A DNA stretch of 64,000 nt from Streptomyces marianii (GTDB lineage Bacteria; Actinomycetota; Actinomycetes; Streptomycetales; Streptomycetaceae), in assembly GCF_005795905.1 (NCBI RefSeq), contig NZ_VAWE01000001.1, forward strand, positions 806,001-870,000, read 5' to 3'. The position numbers were made by a program, and so were the translations under genes. Below the pieces are notes generated by a model, which ran no database searches, was not told the origin of the DNA, and saw only the letters and a program-made list of their open reading frames with translations. This document shows, in pieces, positions 8,807 through 18,220 of the stretch. Positions within the stretch are counted from its first letter, which is position 1. Every line of letters begins with the position of its first letter.

Positions 8807-9856
8807 ATGACGTCACACGTCCAGGACACCTCCGGCAGCCGGGACTCCGCCCCGCTCGGCGGCGAACTCGCCGTGGAACGCGCGTATGTCGCGATGTGCC
8901 GCGAGGCGATGGGCCGTCAGGTGGAGGACGCAGACCGTCAGGTCGTCGCCGGCCAGGACGTGTCGGGCGACGGCGCGAGCGCGGAGGCGCTCGGACGGTA
9001 TCTGCGCACACGCGCGCGGCGGACGGCCGAGGAGCCCGACGGCCCGCTGTTCTTCGGCCGTCTCGACTTCGAGGACGCGGAGGCCGCGGGCGACCACCGG
9101 CGGCAGCGGTACCACATCGGCCGCAGGCGCGTCTCGGAACACCCGGCGGCACCGCCTCTGGTGATCGACTGGCGCGCCCCGGTCGCGCGGACCTACTACC
9201 AGGCGAGCGCCCTGGAGCCGCGCGGCGTCTCGGTGCGGCGCCGGTTCGGCTGGGCGCCGTCGAGCCACGGCGCCCCGGAGGATCTCACCGGGCTGGAGGA
9301 CGAGCACCTGGGCCGACAGGCGGGCGGCGACGCGGCCAGCGCCATCGTCGCCGCCGAGATCGAGCGGCCCCGCCTGGGCCCGATGCGCGACATCGTCGCC
9401 ACCATCCAGCCGGAGCAGGACGACCTGGTGCGCGCCGAGTTGGCCGAGTCCGTCTGCGTCCAGGGGGCACCGGGGAGCGGCAAGACCGCCGTCGGACTGC
9501 ATCGCGCCGCGTATCTGCTCTACACCTTCCCCGAACGGCTGCGGCGCAGCGGTCTGCTGGTCATCGGTCCGAACCGGACCTTCCTCCGCTACATCTCGGA
9601 GGTGCTGCCCTCGCTCGGCGAGATCGACGTCGCCCAGCTCACGGTGGAGGACGTGGTCACCCGGCACCCGGTCCGGCGGGGCGACGGAGAGGAGGCCCGC
9701 GTCCTGAAGCACAGCGCCAGGATGGCCACCGTTCTCGAGCGGGCGCTGCACGCCCGGATCAGGCACCCCGAGGAGTCCGTCACCGTCACGGACGGGTCGT
9801 ACCGCTGGCGGGTCGGCACGGGCGAACTGGCCCGGGTCGTTGAGGAGGTGCGGGCC

Positions 9857-11251
9857 CTAGTACTGCAACCGCATGTGGCGTGACGGAGTGTCGTGTTGGT
9901 CGTTGGGCTGACTGTGTGATGAATCGCTGACGGTCGCGCAGATCGAGGACTGGTCCGACGGGATAGCTGGTCTCCATGCCCGGTTCGCAGGACGTTTTGG
10001 CAGGTCGGAGCCGCGTGAGCGGGCGCTGGACTACCTGTCCACCTTGCTCTCGCCGCTGGAGAAGAAGAACGGGTGGACGCTGGCGGAGCAGGCCGGCCAG
10101 CGTCGGCCGGACGGTTTCCAGAGACTGCTGAACTTCGCCGACTGGGACGAGCACGCGGTCCGTGACGACATCCGTGACTTCGTCGTCGAGACGATCGGAG
10201 CGAAGGATGCGGTCCTGATCGGGGACGACACCGGGTTTTTGAAGAAGGGCGTCAAGTCAGCCGGAGTCCAGCGGCAGTACTCCGGCACGGCCGGACGCAC
10301 GGAGAACTGCCAGATCGGCACGTTCCTGGCCTATGCCTCCGCCGCGGGCCGGGCCTTGATCGACCGCGAGCTGTACATCCCGGTCTCCTGGACGGACGAC
10401 CGCGAGCGGTGCCGGGCGGCCGGGATCGGTGACGAGGTCCCGTTCGCCACGAAGATCGAGCACTTCAAGTGGATGCTGCAACGCGCGATCGACGCACGCG
10501 TCCCCTTCGCCTGGGTCACCGCAGATGAGGCATACGGCCAGGTCAAGCACCTGCGGGCCTGGCTGGAGGAACGGCACGTCGCCTACGTGCTGGCCACCAA
10601 AGTCAATGACACAGTGACCACCGCCGACGGCACCGACGCCGAGGTCCGTGCGCTGATCACCCGCCTGCCCCGGCAGGCATGGAAGCGGATCTCCGCCGGT
10701 GCGGGCGCGCACGGCCAGCGATTCCACGACTGGGCCCGGATCGCGATCCGGGCCCAGTGGGTGGACGGTTTCGGGCACTGGGTCCTGGCCCGCCGCAACA
10801 TCAGCGACCCCACCGAGATCGCCTACTACGTCTGCTACGGGCCCGTCACCTCGCGGCTGAAAGACCTGGTCAGGACCGCCGGAGCGCGATGGCAGGTAGA
10901 GGAATGCTTCCAGACCGCCAAGGGAGAATGCGGCCTGGACCACTACCAGGTCCGTCTCTACCGGGCCTGGTACCGGCACATCACCCTCGCGATGGCCGCC
11001 CTCGCCTACCTGACCGCCATCCGCGCCACAGAAGCCGCAAAAGGGGCAGCCCAGACGACGAGCGAGGCCTCATACCCCTCAGCGTCCCGGAGATCCGCCG
11101 GATGATCGGGCACGTCGTCATCACACCCCAACGCCACACCAACGAGCATCGTCTGCGCTGGTCACACTTCCGACGCCGTAGCCAAGCCCGAGCCCGCCGC
11201 TGCCACTACCAACGCCGAGGCCACGACCCACACATGCGGTTGCAGTACTAG
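9857..11251 (+). mobile_element. IS701-family insertion sequence inside the helicase gene, 1387 bp
   Basis: The element occupies 9861-11247. Its ends share a 17-bp perfect inverted repeat starting TACTGCAACCGCATGTG (9861-9877 and 11231-11247), flanked by the 4-bp target duplication CTAG (9857-9860 and 11248-11251). The first and last bases (TACT...AGTA) match those of the 5095-7395 element, but the rest of the inverted repeat differs, so this is another member of the same family. Confidence 0.92.
9912..11251 (+). pseudogene. IS701-family transposase, apparently frameshifted
   Basis: The main frame reads from about 9927 (LTVAQIEDWSDGIAGLHARF) to a stop at 11105. It contains catalytic Asp in LIGDDTGFLKKG and VTADEAYG and Glu in VEECFQTAKGECGL. 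Two defects are visible. No ATG or GTG opens this frame, although ATGAATCG at 9919 would fit if one base had been lost. At about 11040-11050 (A4G4 run) the coding pattern jumps to another frame that continues LIPLSVPEIRRMIGHVV and ends at 11251, with the stop TAG supplied by the target duplication. Either it is broken or it needs a ribosomal shift; mutation is likelier. Confidence 0.72.
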
Positions 11252-12289
11252 GGGTGCCGTACGCCATGGGCCGCGAACATGTGCGCACCCGCGTGGTGAT
11301 GCTGATCCAGCAACAGGCCGAGCGGCGGGCCGGCCCGAGGAGCGTCACGTGGAGCAGGCGGATCGGCCGGTCGAAACCGGTGGCGGCGCTCCTGGAGGCC
11401 GTCTGGCCGTCGGTGCGGCCGGAGGAGGTGGTGGCCACGCTGCTGAGCGACCGGGCGGTGCTGGCCGCAGCGGCGCAGGGCCTGTTCGACTCGGGTGAAC
11501 AGGCCGCTCTGCTGTGGTCCGAGCCCCCTCGGTCGGCGAAGACCGCCGCGTGGTCGGCCGAGGACATGCTGCTCCTGGACGAAGTGGCCGGGCTCATCGA
11601 GCGCCCCGAGGGGTACGGCCACGTGGTCGTGGACGAGGCTCAGGACCTGTCGCCGATGCAGTGCCGGGCGATCGGGCGGCGCAGCGTCTTCGGATCGATC
11701 ACCGTGCTGGGCGATCTGGCGCAGGCCACCGCGCCCTGGTCGGCACGGAACTGGCAGGAGCAACTGCGGCACCTGGGCAGGACACGGGCCACGGTCGTCC
11801 CGTTGACCACCGGCTTCCGCGTCCCCGCCGCCGTGATGGAGCTGGCCAACCGGCTGTTGGACGTCCTCGGCGTGGACGTGCCGCCGGCCCGCTCGCTGCG
11901 GCGGGACGGCGAGTTGACGATCCGCGAGGTCGGCGATGTGACGGCCGGCGCCGTGTCCGCGGTGCGCGCGGCGCTCGACCGCGAGGGCTCGGTAGCCGTC
12001 ATCGCCGCGGATCGCGATGTGGCTGCCACGTCGGCGGCCCTGCGCGAGGCCGGCATCGAGACGGCGACCGGGGAGGAGACCGCCGCGAACGCCCGGGTGA
12101 CCGTCATGCCCGCCACGTGGGTCAAGGGGCTCGAGTACGATCACGTCGTCGTCGTGGAGCCCGCCTCGATCGTCGAGTCCGAACCGCGAGGGCTGCACCG
12201 GCTGTACGTCGTGGTGACGCGGGCGGTCTCCCGGCTCGACGTGCTGCACGCCCGGCCGCTGCCGGGGCCGCTCGCCGCCTGACGCCGCC

Positions 12290-13182
12290 GGGTGGCCGAG
12301 ACATGCGGCCCTCGGCTCGGTGCGACCGGCTTCTCCCAGGGGTGCCGAAGGTCCCGGGCCAGCGGGCGGGCAAGCCGGAGCTGGGTGTATACGGAGATGA
12401 TCAGCCAGGTCCATCGGTCGGCGGCCTCCGGCTCCCGCAGCCGAGGCTTCGTCCAGCCCAGGGTCTGCTTGAACAGCCGGAATGTGTGCTCCAGATCGAA
12501 GCGTCGCAGGAACGCCGGCCAGGCCCGGTCGACGTCCGCGTCGCTGGAGCCTGTCCTCACGGTCCTTTGACAGGTGCTCGACCTCCAGACGGATCAACGT
12601 TCCCTCTACCAGAGGTAGTTCACCTGCGTGATCCAGCCAGGCGGCCCGGCGGGTCAGCCTCGGGTGGACCCGGGGACCACGCCTGTGTGACGGCCTTGCC
12701 GTAGTTCGCCGTGGCGGTTCGAGTGGTGACAGCCGGTTCGGGCCAGGTCTCCGGTCTAGCAAAACGGAACTCCGGACCGTGCTTCGGCGGCCGGCCGTTC
12801 GTCCCGGGCAGCCGCGGCCGCTTCGGTAACCACATCACGCGGTCGCCGCGGATCCGCCCGATCAGCTCGACGGGCAGATCCCGCAGGACCCAGGCCAAGC
12901 GGGTCACGTCGTATCCGGCGTCCGTGACGATTACGATGTCCGGCTCGCCGGGCCGCCACTGCCCCGTCGCCCGGCCGACGACATCGCGCCGTGCCCGCGC
13001 CGGTGCTCGGGCAGCAGCGTCAGCTCCACCGCCGAGTGCACCGCACCCGGCGCACACAACACCGCATCCGACAGCTCGAACAGCTCGTCGCTCCGCACGG
13101 TCAGACACGCGCACGACTCGTCCCGAAAGCGTGACGCTTCCGCGGACGCCTCACCCACAGCGGCTCCAGGCAGCAGACTCAC
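12290..13182 (-). pseudogene. Decayed IS4-like DDE transposase
   Basis: Transposase pieces appear in order on the minus strand but in three different frames. The N-terminal piece has FELSDAVLCAPGAVHSAVEL then LLPEHRRGHGA (13100-12990). The middle piece has PDIVIVTDAGYDVTRLAWVL and GPEFRFARPETWPEP (12960-12750), then ELPLVEGTLIRLEVEHLSKD (about 12630-12570). The C-terminal piece has FLRRFDLEHTFRLFKQTLGW (about 12520-12460) and ADRWTWLIISVYTQLRLARP. Roughly 130 residues are missing between the first two pieces, and at least two frameshifts follow. No inverted repeats were found, so it is an immobile scar. Confidence 0.8.
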
Positions 13183-13311
13183 CCCCCACGGCCTTCGTCA
13201 TGGTCGGAGCACCTTGGTCGGAGCACATGATCAGACGGAGGTCGCCTCGGCGTCCGGCACATGACCATGTGGGCGAAGCAGTTCGAGACGCCGTTCGAGG
13301 CGTGAGGCCGT

Positions 13312-13722
13312 TCAGTCGGGCATCGCGACGGTGAGGTCCACCTCGACCAGCTGCCCTGCGAAGCCCAGTTGCGCAACCCCCAAGAGCGTGCTGGCGGACG
13401 TGAAGGCCGGCCCGAGGACGGAAGCGGTGAGCCGGTTCCAGGCGAGGCCCAGGTCCTCCCTGTCATCGCTCCGCACGTAGATCACCGAACGCACCACGTG
13501 CTGCGGCTGAGCATTCACCGCCGCAAGGGCAGCAAGTGCGTTCACGACAACCTGATCGACTTGCACCTCGAGGGAGCCCGGGCCGACGAGAGAGCCGCCC
13601 GGGTCGAGGGGGCACTGCCCCGCCAGATAGGCCGTTCGGCCGGTCTCCACCACGGTGATGTGGTGGTAGCCCGGTGTCTGATGCAGCTGATCGGGGTTGA
13701 TACGGCTGATCTTCGCTGTCAT
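13312..13722 (-). CDS. RidA (YjgF/YER057c/UK114) family protein, 136 aa
   Basis: RidA proteins hydrolyse reactive enamine/imine intermediates and protect PLP enzymes. The start at ATG 13722 gives MTAKISRINPDQL; the longer reading begins in non-coding sequence. Family features are TAYLAGQCPLDPGGSLVGPG (about residues 25-45), an oligomer-forming helix LEVQVDQVVVNALAAL, VVRSVIYVRSDDREDL, and the C-terminal LGFAGQLVEVDLTVAM. The position usually held by the catalytic Arg of archetypal RidA reads SVIYVRS, so the exact subgroup is uncertain. It stands alone between two transposase remnants. Confidence 0.82.
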   Translation of the reverse strand: MTAKISRINPDQLHQTPGYHHITVVETGRTAYLAGQCPLDPGGSLVGPGSLEVQVDQVVVNALAALAAVNAQPQHVVRSVIYVRSDDREDLGLAWNRLTASVLGPAFTSASTLLGVAQLGFAGQLVEVDLTVAMPD

Positions 13723-14021
13723 GCCGTGAGTCTGACCAGTCTGCCCCCGACACGCACGGGAATTTATCCCACCGCGCGACCGACCGACGCGGCGCGAGGT
13801 CAAGGAACAAGCTCAGCCGCATCCGCGCGAGTGGCGCGCGGGGCCGGCGGCCGCGGACCGGTCGGCCGTGGCGTCGGCGGCGACGGCGACGGCGTTGGCG
13901 TTGGCGTTGGCGTTGGGCAGGGGCGTGCCGAGGAGCCGCCCGGTTGCCGGAAGGTGTTCACGAAGGCCGACAACGCGGGTGTCGCGCCGACCGTTCGGTT
14001 GTGGCCGCCGCTGTCGCCCGT
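13723..14021. other. Intergenic region with a short GGCGTT repeat
   Basis: No gene is visible. A hexanucleotide run, GGCGAC twice then GGCGTT four times, lies at about 13879-13917. The region ends at the truncated ISAzo13 copy. Confidence 0.4.
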
Positions 14022-14757
14022 GGGGGCCGTCGATGAATTAGTGGGTTGCTTTGCCCTCGCGGTCTGCGGCTGTCGCGTGCATGACGTAGTTCGCGAGGTC
14101 GCTGGGGTCGATCAAGCGGGCGTGGATCGGTTCCGGGTGGTGGCCCAGGTCTTCCAGGATGGGGCGGACCTGCTTGATCAGGGCTCTGATCTGGTTCTCT
14201 CCGACGCGGAAGAGGTATGAGATCAGCGAGCGGGACAGGCCGCGCTGGTCGAGGATGGCGGCCCAGATGATGTTCTCCGTGGTCATCTTGCGGTGCCGGG
14301 GCCGCTCCTTGGGCGGCAGGGCGTCCAACCGGTCGCGGACACCAGCGGTGATTTCGTCCAGGTCATGCCGCTCGAGGCCGGTCAGCAGGGGGTGTGTAGC
14401 CAGGGTCGCGCCGAAGGTGTGCGCGTGTCGGGGGTGGATCTGGAGCCGCGCGGGTGTAGCGGGACGTCGGGGATGCCGGGCTGGGGCGGGATCGTGTAGT
14501 TCCACTCCCCATGGAAGTCCTCCGGGCGGATTGTGAGGGCTGCCGCGTGCTGTTCGCTGATCTCGATGCCGGTGGGATAGCTGCCAGTATCCAGGCGGGC
14601 GGTCACGGTCAGCCCGGTGCGGGTGGTGGTCGCCGAGATGAGGTTGATGGCGGTCTCGTAGCTGGTCAGCGGGTGGGCACGCCAGTTGAGGGAGATGAAG
14701 GAGAACAGCCGGTGCTCGACCCGATTCCACTTCGAAGTCCCCGGAGGCAGGTGGCAC
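14022..14757 (-). mobile_element. Truncated ISAzo13-family copy (transposase 3' half)
   Basis: Aligned at the ends and at sampled positions, this sequence looks identical to 17813-18548, including the terminal repeat beginning GGGGCCGTCGATGAATTAG. Identity stops abruptly after GTGGCAC at 14757, where group II intron sequence begins. It retains only the C-terminal 125 or so transposase codons (14382-14757) and the terminal region. It is therefore defective, but it forms a 736-bp direct repeat with the complete copy. Confidence 0.9.
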
Positions 14758-15023
14758 GGCGACTGCACCGGCGCACCACGTGGGAGTCGACCGACCTGGC
14801 CCGGATGATCAATCCGGTGGTCCGGGGATGGGCGAACTACTACGGGCGTTTCTATCGCTCGGCGCTGTACCCGCTGTTCGACCGCATCAACACCTGCCTG
14901 CTGCGGTGGATCCAGAAGAAGTACCGGGTGGGGATGAAACAAGCCCTGCGGCGGCTGGCCGAGGGCCATGCACGCCGTCCGAGGTACTTCGCTCACTGGA
15001 CCTGGGTGGCCCCGACGGGTTGA
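14758..15023 (+). pseudogene. Group II intron maturase/reverse transcriptase, C-terminal fragment
   Basis: About 88 codons read ARMINPVVRGWANYYGRFYR, LLRWIQKKYRVGMKQALRRL and RYFAHWTWVAPTG to TGA 15021-15023. This is the thumb/X (maturase) end typical of actinobacterial group II intron proteins. The reverse transcriptase palm and fingers are absent because the 5' part has been lost, so it cannot be functional. Confidence 0.85.
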
Positions 15024-15038
15024 CGGCCAGGACGACAA

Positions 15039-15072
15039 GAGCGGAATGACGGGAGACTGTCACGTTCCGTTC
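15039..15072 (+). ncRNA. Group II intron domain V
   Basis: The 34-nt sequence folds as the canonical domain V. GAGCGGAA pairs with TTCCGTTC (one G-U pair), a 2-nt bulge follows, and TGAC pairs with GTCA around the loop GGGAGACT. Length, the AGC triad near the 5' end and the closing GTTC match the family. A hairpin with a CCGGGGG/CCCCCGG stem, interpretable as domain VI, follows at 15073-15112. Confidence 0.8.
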
Positions 15073-15111
15073 CGTGGGAGCCGGGGGGTGAGACTCCCCC
15101 GGGCGACCCGA

Positions 15112-16482
15112 CTACAGGGGGGTAATGGCCGGTGGGATGTAGGTGTCGTCGGCCACATTGCCTTCGGGTCCGTAGACGCGGAGCATGATGTTGAACTTTC
15201 CCTGGGGGGCAGGGAGCCAGTTCGATGTGGGTGCGCCCGGCGGCAGGGAGGGTGCCATGTAGATGGAGATGGATCCGTCGGCGTTGGTCACCAGGCCGGG
15301 GGTGTAACTGGCGACGACGTACTTGTCGAGGACGTTGGGAACCAGGGTGATCGACCTGGGAAGGTAGGCGGTGATGGACCAGAACCGGCTCGCTTCGGGG
15401 ATCTGCCCGGCCGGGAACGTCATGACGTAGCCGTGGGTCGAGGCATCGAGCTGGGCGCCGGAGCCGTCCTTGAACGCGTGGTAGTAGGCGGCGGTGTCGA
15501 TGTCGTTGCCCCACTGGAGGAACTCGGTGGTCGAGGAGCGGTTGAGGTAGTTGGTGCCCCAGCGGCCGATGTCGGTGAAGTGGATCCAGTTGGTGGGCCC
15601 GGTGTGGTCGAGGTAGTTGGCGATGATGGCGGCGTGCTCGTCCCTGGTCGCCTGCTCGAACTCGTCGCGCAGGGCCGGGGAGGCGATCGCTCCTTTGCCG
15701 AAGAGTTTGTCGAAATGCTGAGACAGGGCCACGTCCGAGGCATTCAGCGGCACGGTGGTGGGGGAGTGCATCGCCGTCTGGAGCTGTGCGAGGAAGGAGA
15801 TGGGATTGTGCTGGGTTTCATTGTCAGCCAGGACTTTGAACCTGACGCCGTACTCAGACACACGGATCAGTTCGGTGGCGCCGGTGGTGGGGTCGTTGAG
15901 GTAGTCGCTGAGGGCGGCGAGGTGCAGTTCCTTGCGGAACTGTTCAGCCGCCGCCGTCCGGTCGATGCCGTTCACGAACTTGTCGACTCGCAAGGCCCAC
16001 AGGGTGTCGGTGTAGGGGACGTCGATCCGGGTGAGCCCTGGAGGGAGGGTGCCCGTGAAGCCCGGTGGGACGAGCGCGTAGGTGCCTGCCGTGTCATTGG
16101 GGACCTCGGAGGTGAAGGTGTTGCCGAAGACGTCCGAGGTGAACAGGGACCAGGTGGTCGCGGTGCTGGGGACCGTCAGCACGACGGGTCCGGCCGACAG
16201 ATCGACGAAAGTGCCCGCGTACAGGGTGTCGTCGTTCGGGGCGACCACCACCGCGAAGGTCGGGGTCATCGTCAGCGGACCGGTGAGGTGGTTCGAGTCT
16301 TGGGCCTGCTGGTAGCTCAGCCACCTGGGGTAGAACCGCTCGACGTACTGCCGCGTGACGGTGTAGGCGTCCGAGCGATCGTGGCCGTCGCCGGTCGCCT
16401 CTGCGGGTGTGGTTGCAAGAACGGCACCAAGTGTACAGAGCAGGGCCAGCACGCAGGTACGGATACGGGAAGCTGTTTTCAC
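15112..16482 (-). CDS. Secreted DUF1254/DUF1214 family protein, 456 aa
   Basis: GTG 16482 begins VKTASRIRTCVLALLCTLGA, a signal peptide with cleavage near TPAEA. The DUF1254 part (about residues 45-190) has NDDTLYAGTFVDLSAGPVVL and WALRVDKFVNGIDRT. The DUF1214 part (about 340-450) includes FWSITAYLPRSITLVPN and YMAPSLPPGAPTSNWLPAP with the usual C-terminal NIMLRVYGPE. Family members are exported proteins of unknown biochemistry. The start overlaps the stop of the upstream gene as GTGA, so translation is probably coupled. The last base of the TAG stop falls in the abutting group II intron fragment. Confidence 0.87.
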   Translation of the reverse strand: MKTASRIRTCVLALLCTLGAVLATTPAEATGDGHDRSDAYTVTRQYVERFYPRWLSYQQAQDSNHLTGPLTMTPTFAVVVAPNDDTLYAGTFVDLSAGPVVLTVPSTATTWSLFTSDVFGNTFTSEVPNDTAGTYALVPPGFTGTLPPGLTRIDVPYTDTLWALRVDKFVNGIDRTAAAEQFRKELHLAALSDYLNDPTTGATELIRVSEYGVRFKVLADNETQHNPISFLAQLQTAMHSPTTVPLNASDVALSQHFDKLFGKGAIASPALRDEFEQATRDEHAAIIANYLDHTGPTNWIHFTDIGRWGTNYLNRSSTTEFLQWGNDIDTAAYYHAFKDGSGAQLDASTHGYVMTFPAGQIPEASRFWSITAYLPRSITLVPNVLDKYVVASYTPGLVTNADGSISIYMAPSLPPGAPTSNWLPAPQGKFNIMLRVYGPEGNVADDTYIPPAITPL

Positions 16483-17111
16483 CGCTGATCCACCGGGCTC
16501 AGGCTGTGCTCGCGATCGTGGTCCTCGCGATGATTGTTGCCGGCGTTCAAGGGAAACTGCGGCGTGGTCACCAGCCTGTTCGCCGTGCGTACCCGGACGT
16601 CGTCGGTGACGGTCTCGGTGCTGTACTGGCTGACCAGTTCCGCCCTGTTGTCGTGTCCATGTACTGCTGCCCAGTGTGAGCCTTGGCCGGGCTTGTCGGC
16701 GGGCTTCAGCGGCCGGTACGTGAGGCGGACGATGGGGAGGGACTCGAAGGGCGGCAGGTCGCTCTCGATGCGTGTGAGGCACGTTGCCAGTGCGTCGGTG
16801 GTGGTGCAGAGCACCCCGGCGGTGGCAGGACGGGCTACCTCGGACCACACCGTCGAGTCGAGCAGAGCGGCAGTGACCCCCAAGGCGCCCCCCAAGGGGG
16901 ACACCGAGGAGATGGGCGTAGGCGCCGTGTTCACGAGTGTGAGCAGATCAGTCACCGAGCCGTCCCGGTTGTAGGTGCGGACGAGCCCCACAGCCGTGCT
17001 CGTGTCCCCGACGGCATGCGCTGGAGCCACCACGGCCAGGGGAAGCAAACCACCGACGACAAGAGCCAGAACGGCGGAAGAGCGGGATGCGCGCGAATAT
17101 CTACACAACAT
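16479..17111 (-). CDS. Secreted protein of unknown function, 210 aa
   Basis: ATG 17111 follows TAGGAAAAG and encodes MLCRYSRASRSSAVLALVVG with a signal peptide ending near PAHA (residue 33). The mature region has a beta-sandwich-like pattern (VGLVRTYNRDGSVTDLLTLV, then RIESDLPPFESLPIVRLTYR) and two cysteines (VLCTTTDALATCL) that could form a disulfide. No known domain was recognised. It overlaps the DUF1254 gene by 4 bp, so the two are co-expressed and may work together outside the membrane. Confidence 0.7.
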   Translation of the reverse strand: MLCRYSRASRSSAVLALVVGGLLPLAVVAPAHAVGDTSTAVGLVRTYNRDGSVTDLLTLVNTAPTPISSVSPLGGALGVTAALLDSTVWSEVARPATAGVLCTTTDALATCLTRIESDLPPFESLPIVRLTYRPLKPADKPGQGSHWAAVHGHDNRAELVSQYSTETVTDDVRVRTANRLVTTPQFPLNAGNNHREDHDREHSLSPVDQR

Positions 17112-17430
17112 GCGCTTTTCCTACCAAGGTGCCAGGGCGGTTGCAAGTTGCGAGGTCGTGGGAGCTTGTCGGTTTGGGGTGGATAGAGGGGCAGGCGCGA
17201 GCCTTCGCGATCATTTGGGTGTCTATGCCCGTTGATCATGAGGTGACCGTGCCTGCTGCCATGTCTTTTCCTGTCCCTGCCGTGCTGGTGGCGTCCTGCC
17301 ATATGAGGACTCCCACCTGGTACCGCCAGCCGTCTTTCGTCTGGCGCCGGGCAGGTGCTGTCACGTTGTCGGGTGCGTGAGCGTCTGATGGTGTGTGGGG
17401 GTGTGGTGGGGCTGGTTTTCGGGTCCTGGG
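17112..17430. other. Intergenic region upstream of the secreted-protein operon
   Basis: No gene was recognised. The part nearest 17111 should hold the promoter of the two secreted-protein genes, but no clear -35/-10 pair could be assigned. Confidence 0.3.
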
Positions 17431-17812
17431 TCAGGCTGCGGTGGGCAGGCCGGCTGTGCCGGTGATGTGGTCCAAGAGGGTGAAGCGGAGGGTCATCTCG
17501 AAGCGGTACCGAGCGGCGGCCAGGAGGTGGCGTCGGGGCCGGAAGTGGGGTGAGATGCCGCTGAACGCGGACAGGAACCCGTTGCGCCGCGCCGGGTGAG
17601 CGGAAGTACTTCATGGCGCGTTCACGCTGGCGGGTGGGCTGGTGGCTGTTCTCGGCCCGGTTGTTCAGCCCCTTGTGCGAGCGGTGCTCGACCGAGGCCA
17701 TGAGTGCGCGGTGGGCGGCGCCGTAGCTCCTCAGCTTGTCGGTGACGAGGACCCGCGGGACGCGGCACTGCTTCTGGTCATGTGTCGGGTAGGTGCGGCG
17801 CATTGCTGCGCC
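17431..17812 (-). pseudogene. IS6-family transposase, 5'-truncated and frameshifted
   Basis: The minus strand reads RVPRVLVTDKLRSYGAAHRA, VEHRSHKGLNNRAENSHQPT and RQRERAMKYFRSPGAAQR, the C-terminal half of an IS6 transposase. The frame then changes at about 17590 and continues FLSAFSGISPHFRPRRHLLA to a stop at 17431. The N-terminal half is absent because the complete ISAzo13 element begins at 17813-17814. No other part of the gene appears on the far side of that element, so a deletion accompanied or followed the insertion. Confidence 0.85.
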
Positions 17813-17828
17813 GGGGGCCGTCGATGAA

Positions 17829-18220
17829 TTAGTGGGTTGCTTTGCCCTCGCGGTCTGCGGCTGTCGCGTGCATGACGTAGTTCGCGAGGTCGCTGGGGTC
17901 GATCAAGCGGGCGTGGATCGGTTCCGGGTGGTGGCCCAGGTCTTCCAGGATGGGGCGGACCTGCTTGATCAGGGCTCTGATCTGGTTCTCTCCGACGCGG
18001 AAGAGGTATGAGATCAGCGAGCGGGACAGGCCGCGCTGGTCGAGGATGGCGGCCCAGATGATGTTCTCCGTGGTCATCTTGCGGTGCCGGGGCCGCTCCT
18101 TGGGCGGCAGGGCGTCCAACCGGTCGCGGACACCAGCGGTGATTTCGTCCAGGTCATGCCGCTCGAGGCCGGTCAGCAGGGGGTGTGTAGCCAGGGTCGC
18201 GCCGAAGGTGTGCGCGTGTC
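17829..18220 (-). CDS. Possible second frame of the ISAzo13 element (C-terminal extension or accessory ORF)
   Basis: Downstream of and overlapping the transposase 3' end, another minus-strand frame shows coding character to a stop at 17829: HPLLTGLERHDLDEITAGVR, TENIIWAAILDQRGLSRSLI and a helix-turn-helix-like stretch SYLFRVGENQIRALIKQV. It has no convincing start. It may be an accessory protein or the continuation of the transposase after a frameshift. The truncated copy at 14038 carries the same sequence, but the copies look identical, so this gives no independent support for selection. Confidence 0.45.

Larger units (their letters stand above)
8807..12282 (+). pseudogene. HelD-like UvrD-superfamily helicase gene split by an IS element
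   Basis: The two halves (8807-9860 and 11252-12282) rejoin in frame as VRAL-GVPYAM when the inserted IS and one CTAG copy are removed, giving about 694 aa. The 5' half carries Walker A in GAPGSGKTAVGLHRAAYLL. The 3' half has Walker B VVVDEAQDLSPMQ, motif V KGLEYDHVVVVEP and motif VI LYVVVTRA. Actinobacterial HelD proteins act on RNA polymerase and release it from DNA or from rifampicin. The start is ATG 8807 behind GAAGGG. Apart from the insertion no decay is visible, so inactivation looks recent; a truncated N-terminal protein could still be made. Confidence 0.88.
14758..15112 (+). mobile_element. 3' fragment of a group II intron
   Basis: The fragment contains the maturase C-terminus, a recognisable domain V (15039-15072) and a domain VI-like hairpin (15073-15112). 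It ends in CCCGAC, matching the usual 3'-terminal AY of group II introns. The 5' part is missing, replaced by the truncated ISAzo13 copy. It abuts the stop codon of the DUF1254 gene on the opposite strand. Confidence 0.82.

Noticed and set aside
12931..13182. Stand-alone small gene
   Set aside because: Its sequence matches the N-terminus of the decayed IS4-like transposase whose other parts follow in different frames, so it was merged into that pseudogene.
15073..15112. Simple rho-independent terminator of the DUF1254 gene
   Set aside because: The CCGGGGG/CCCCCGG hairpin directly follows a canonical 34-nt domain V and ends in CCCGAC, so group II intron domain VI explains it better. It might still stop transcription.
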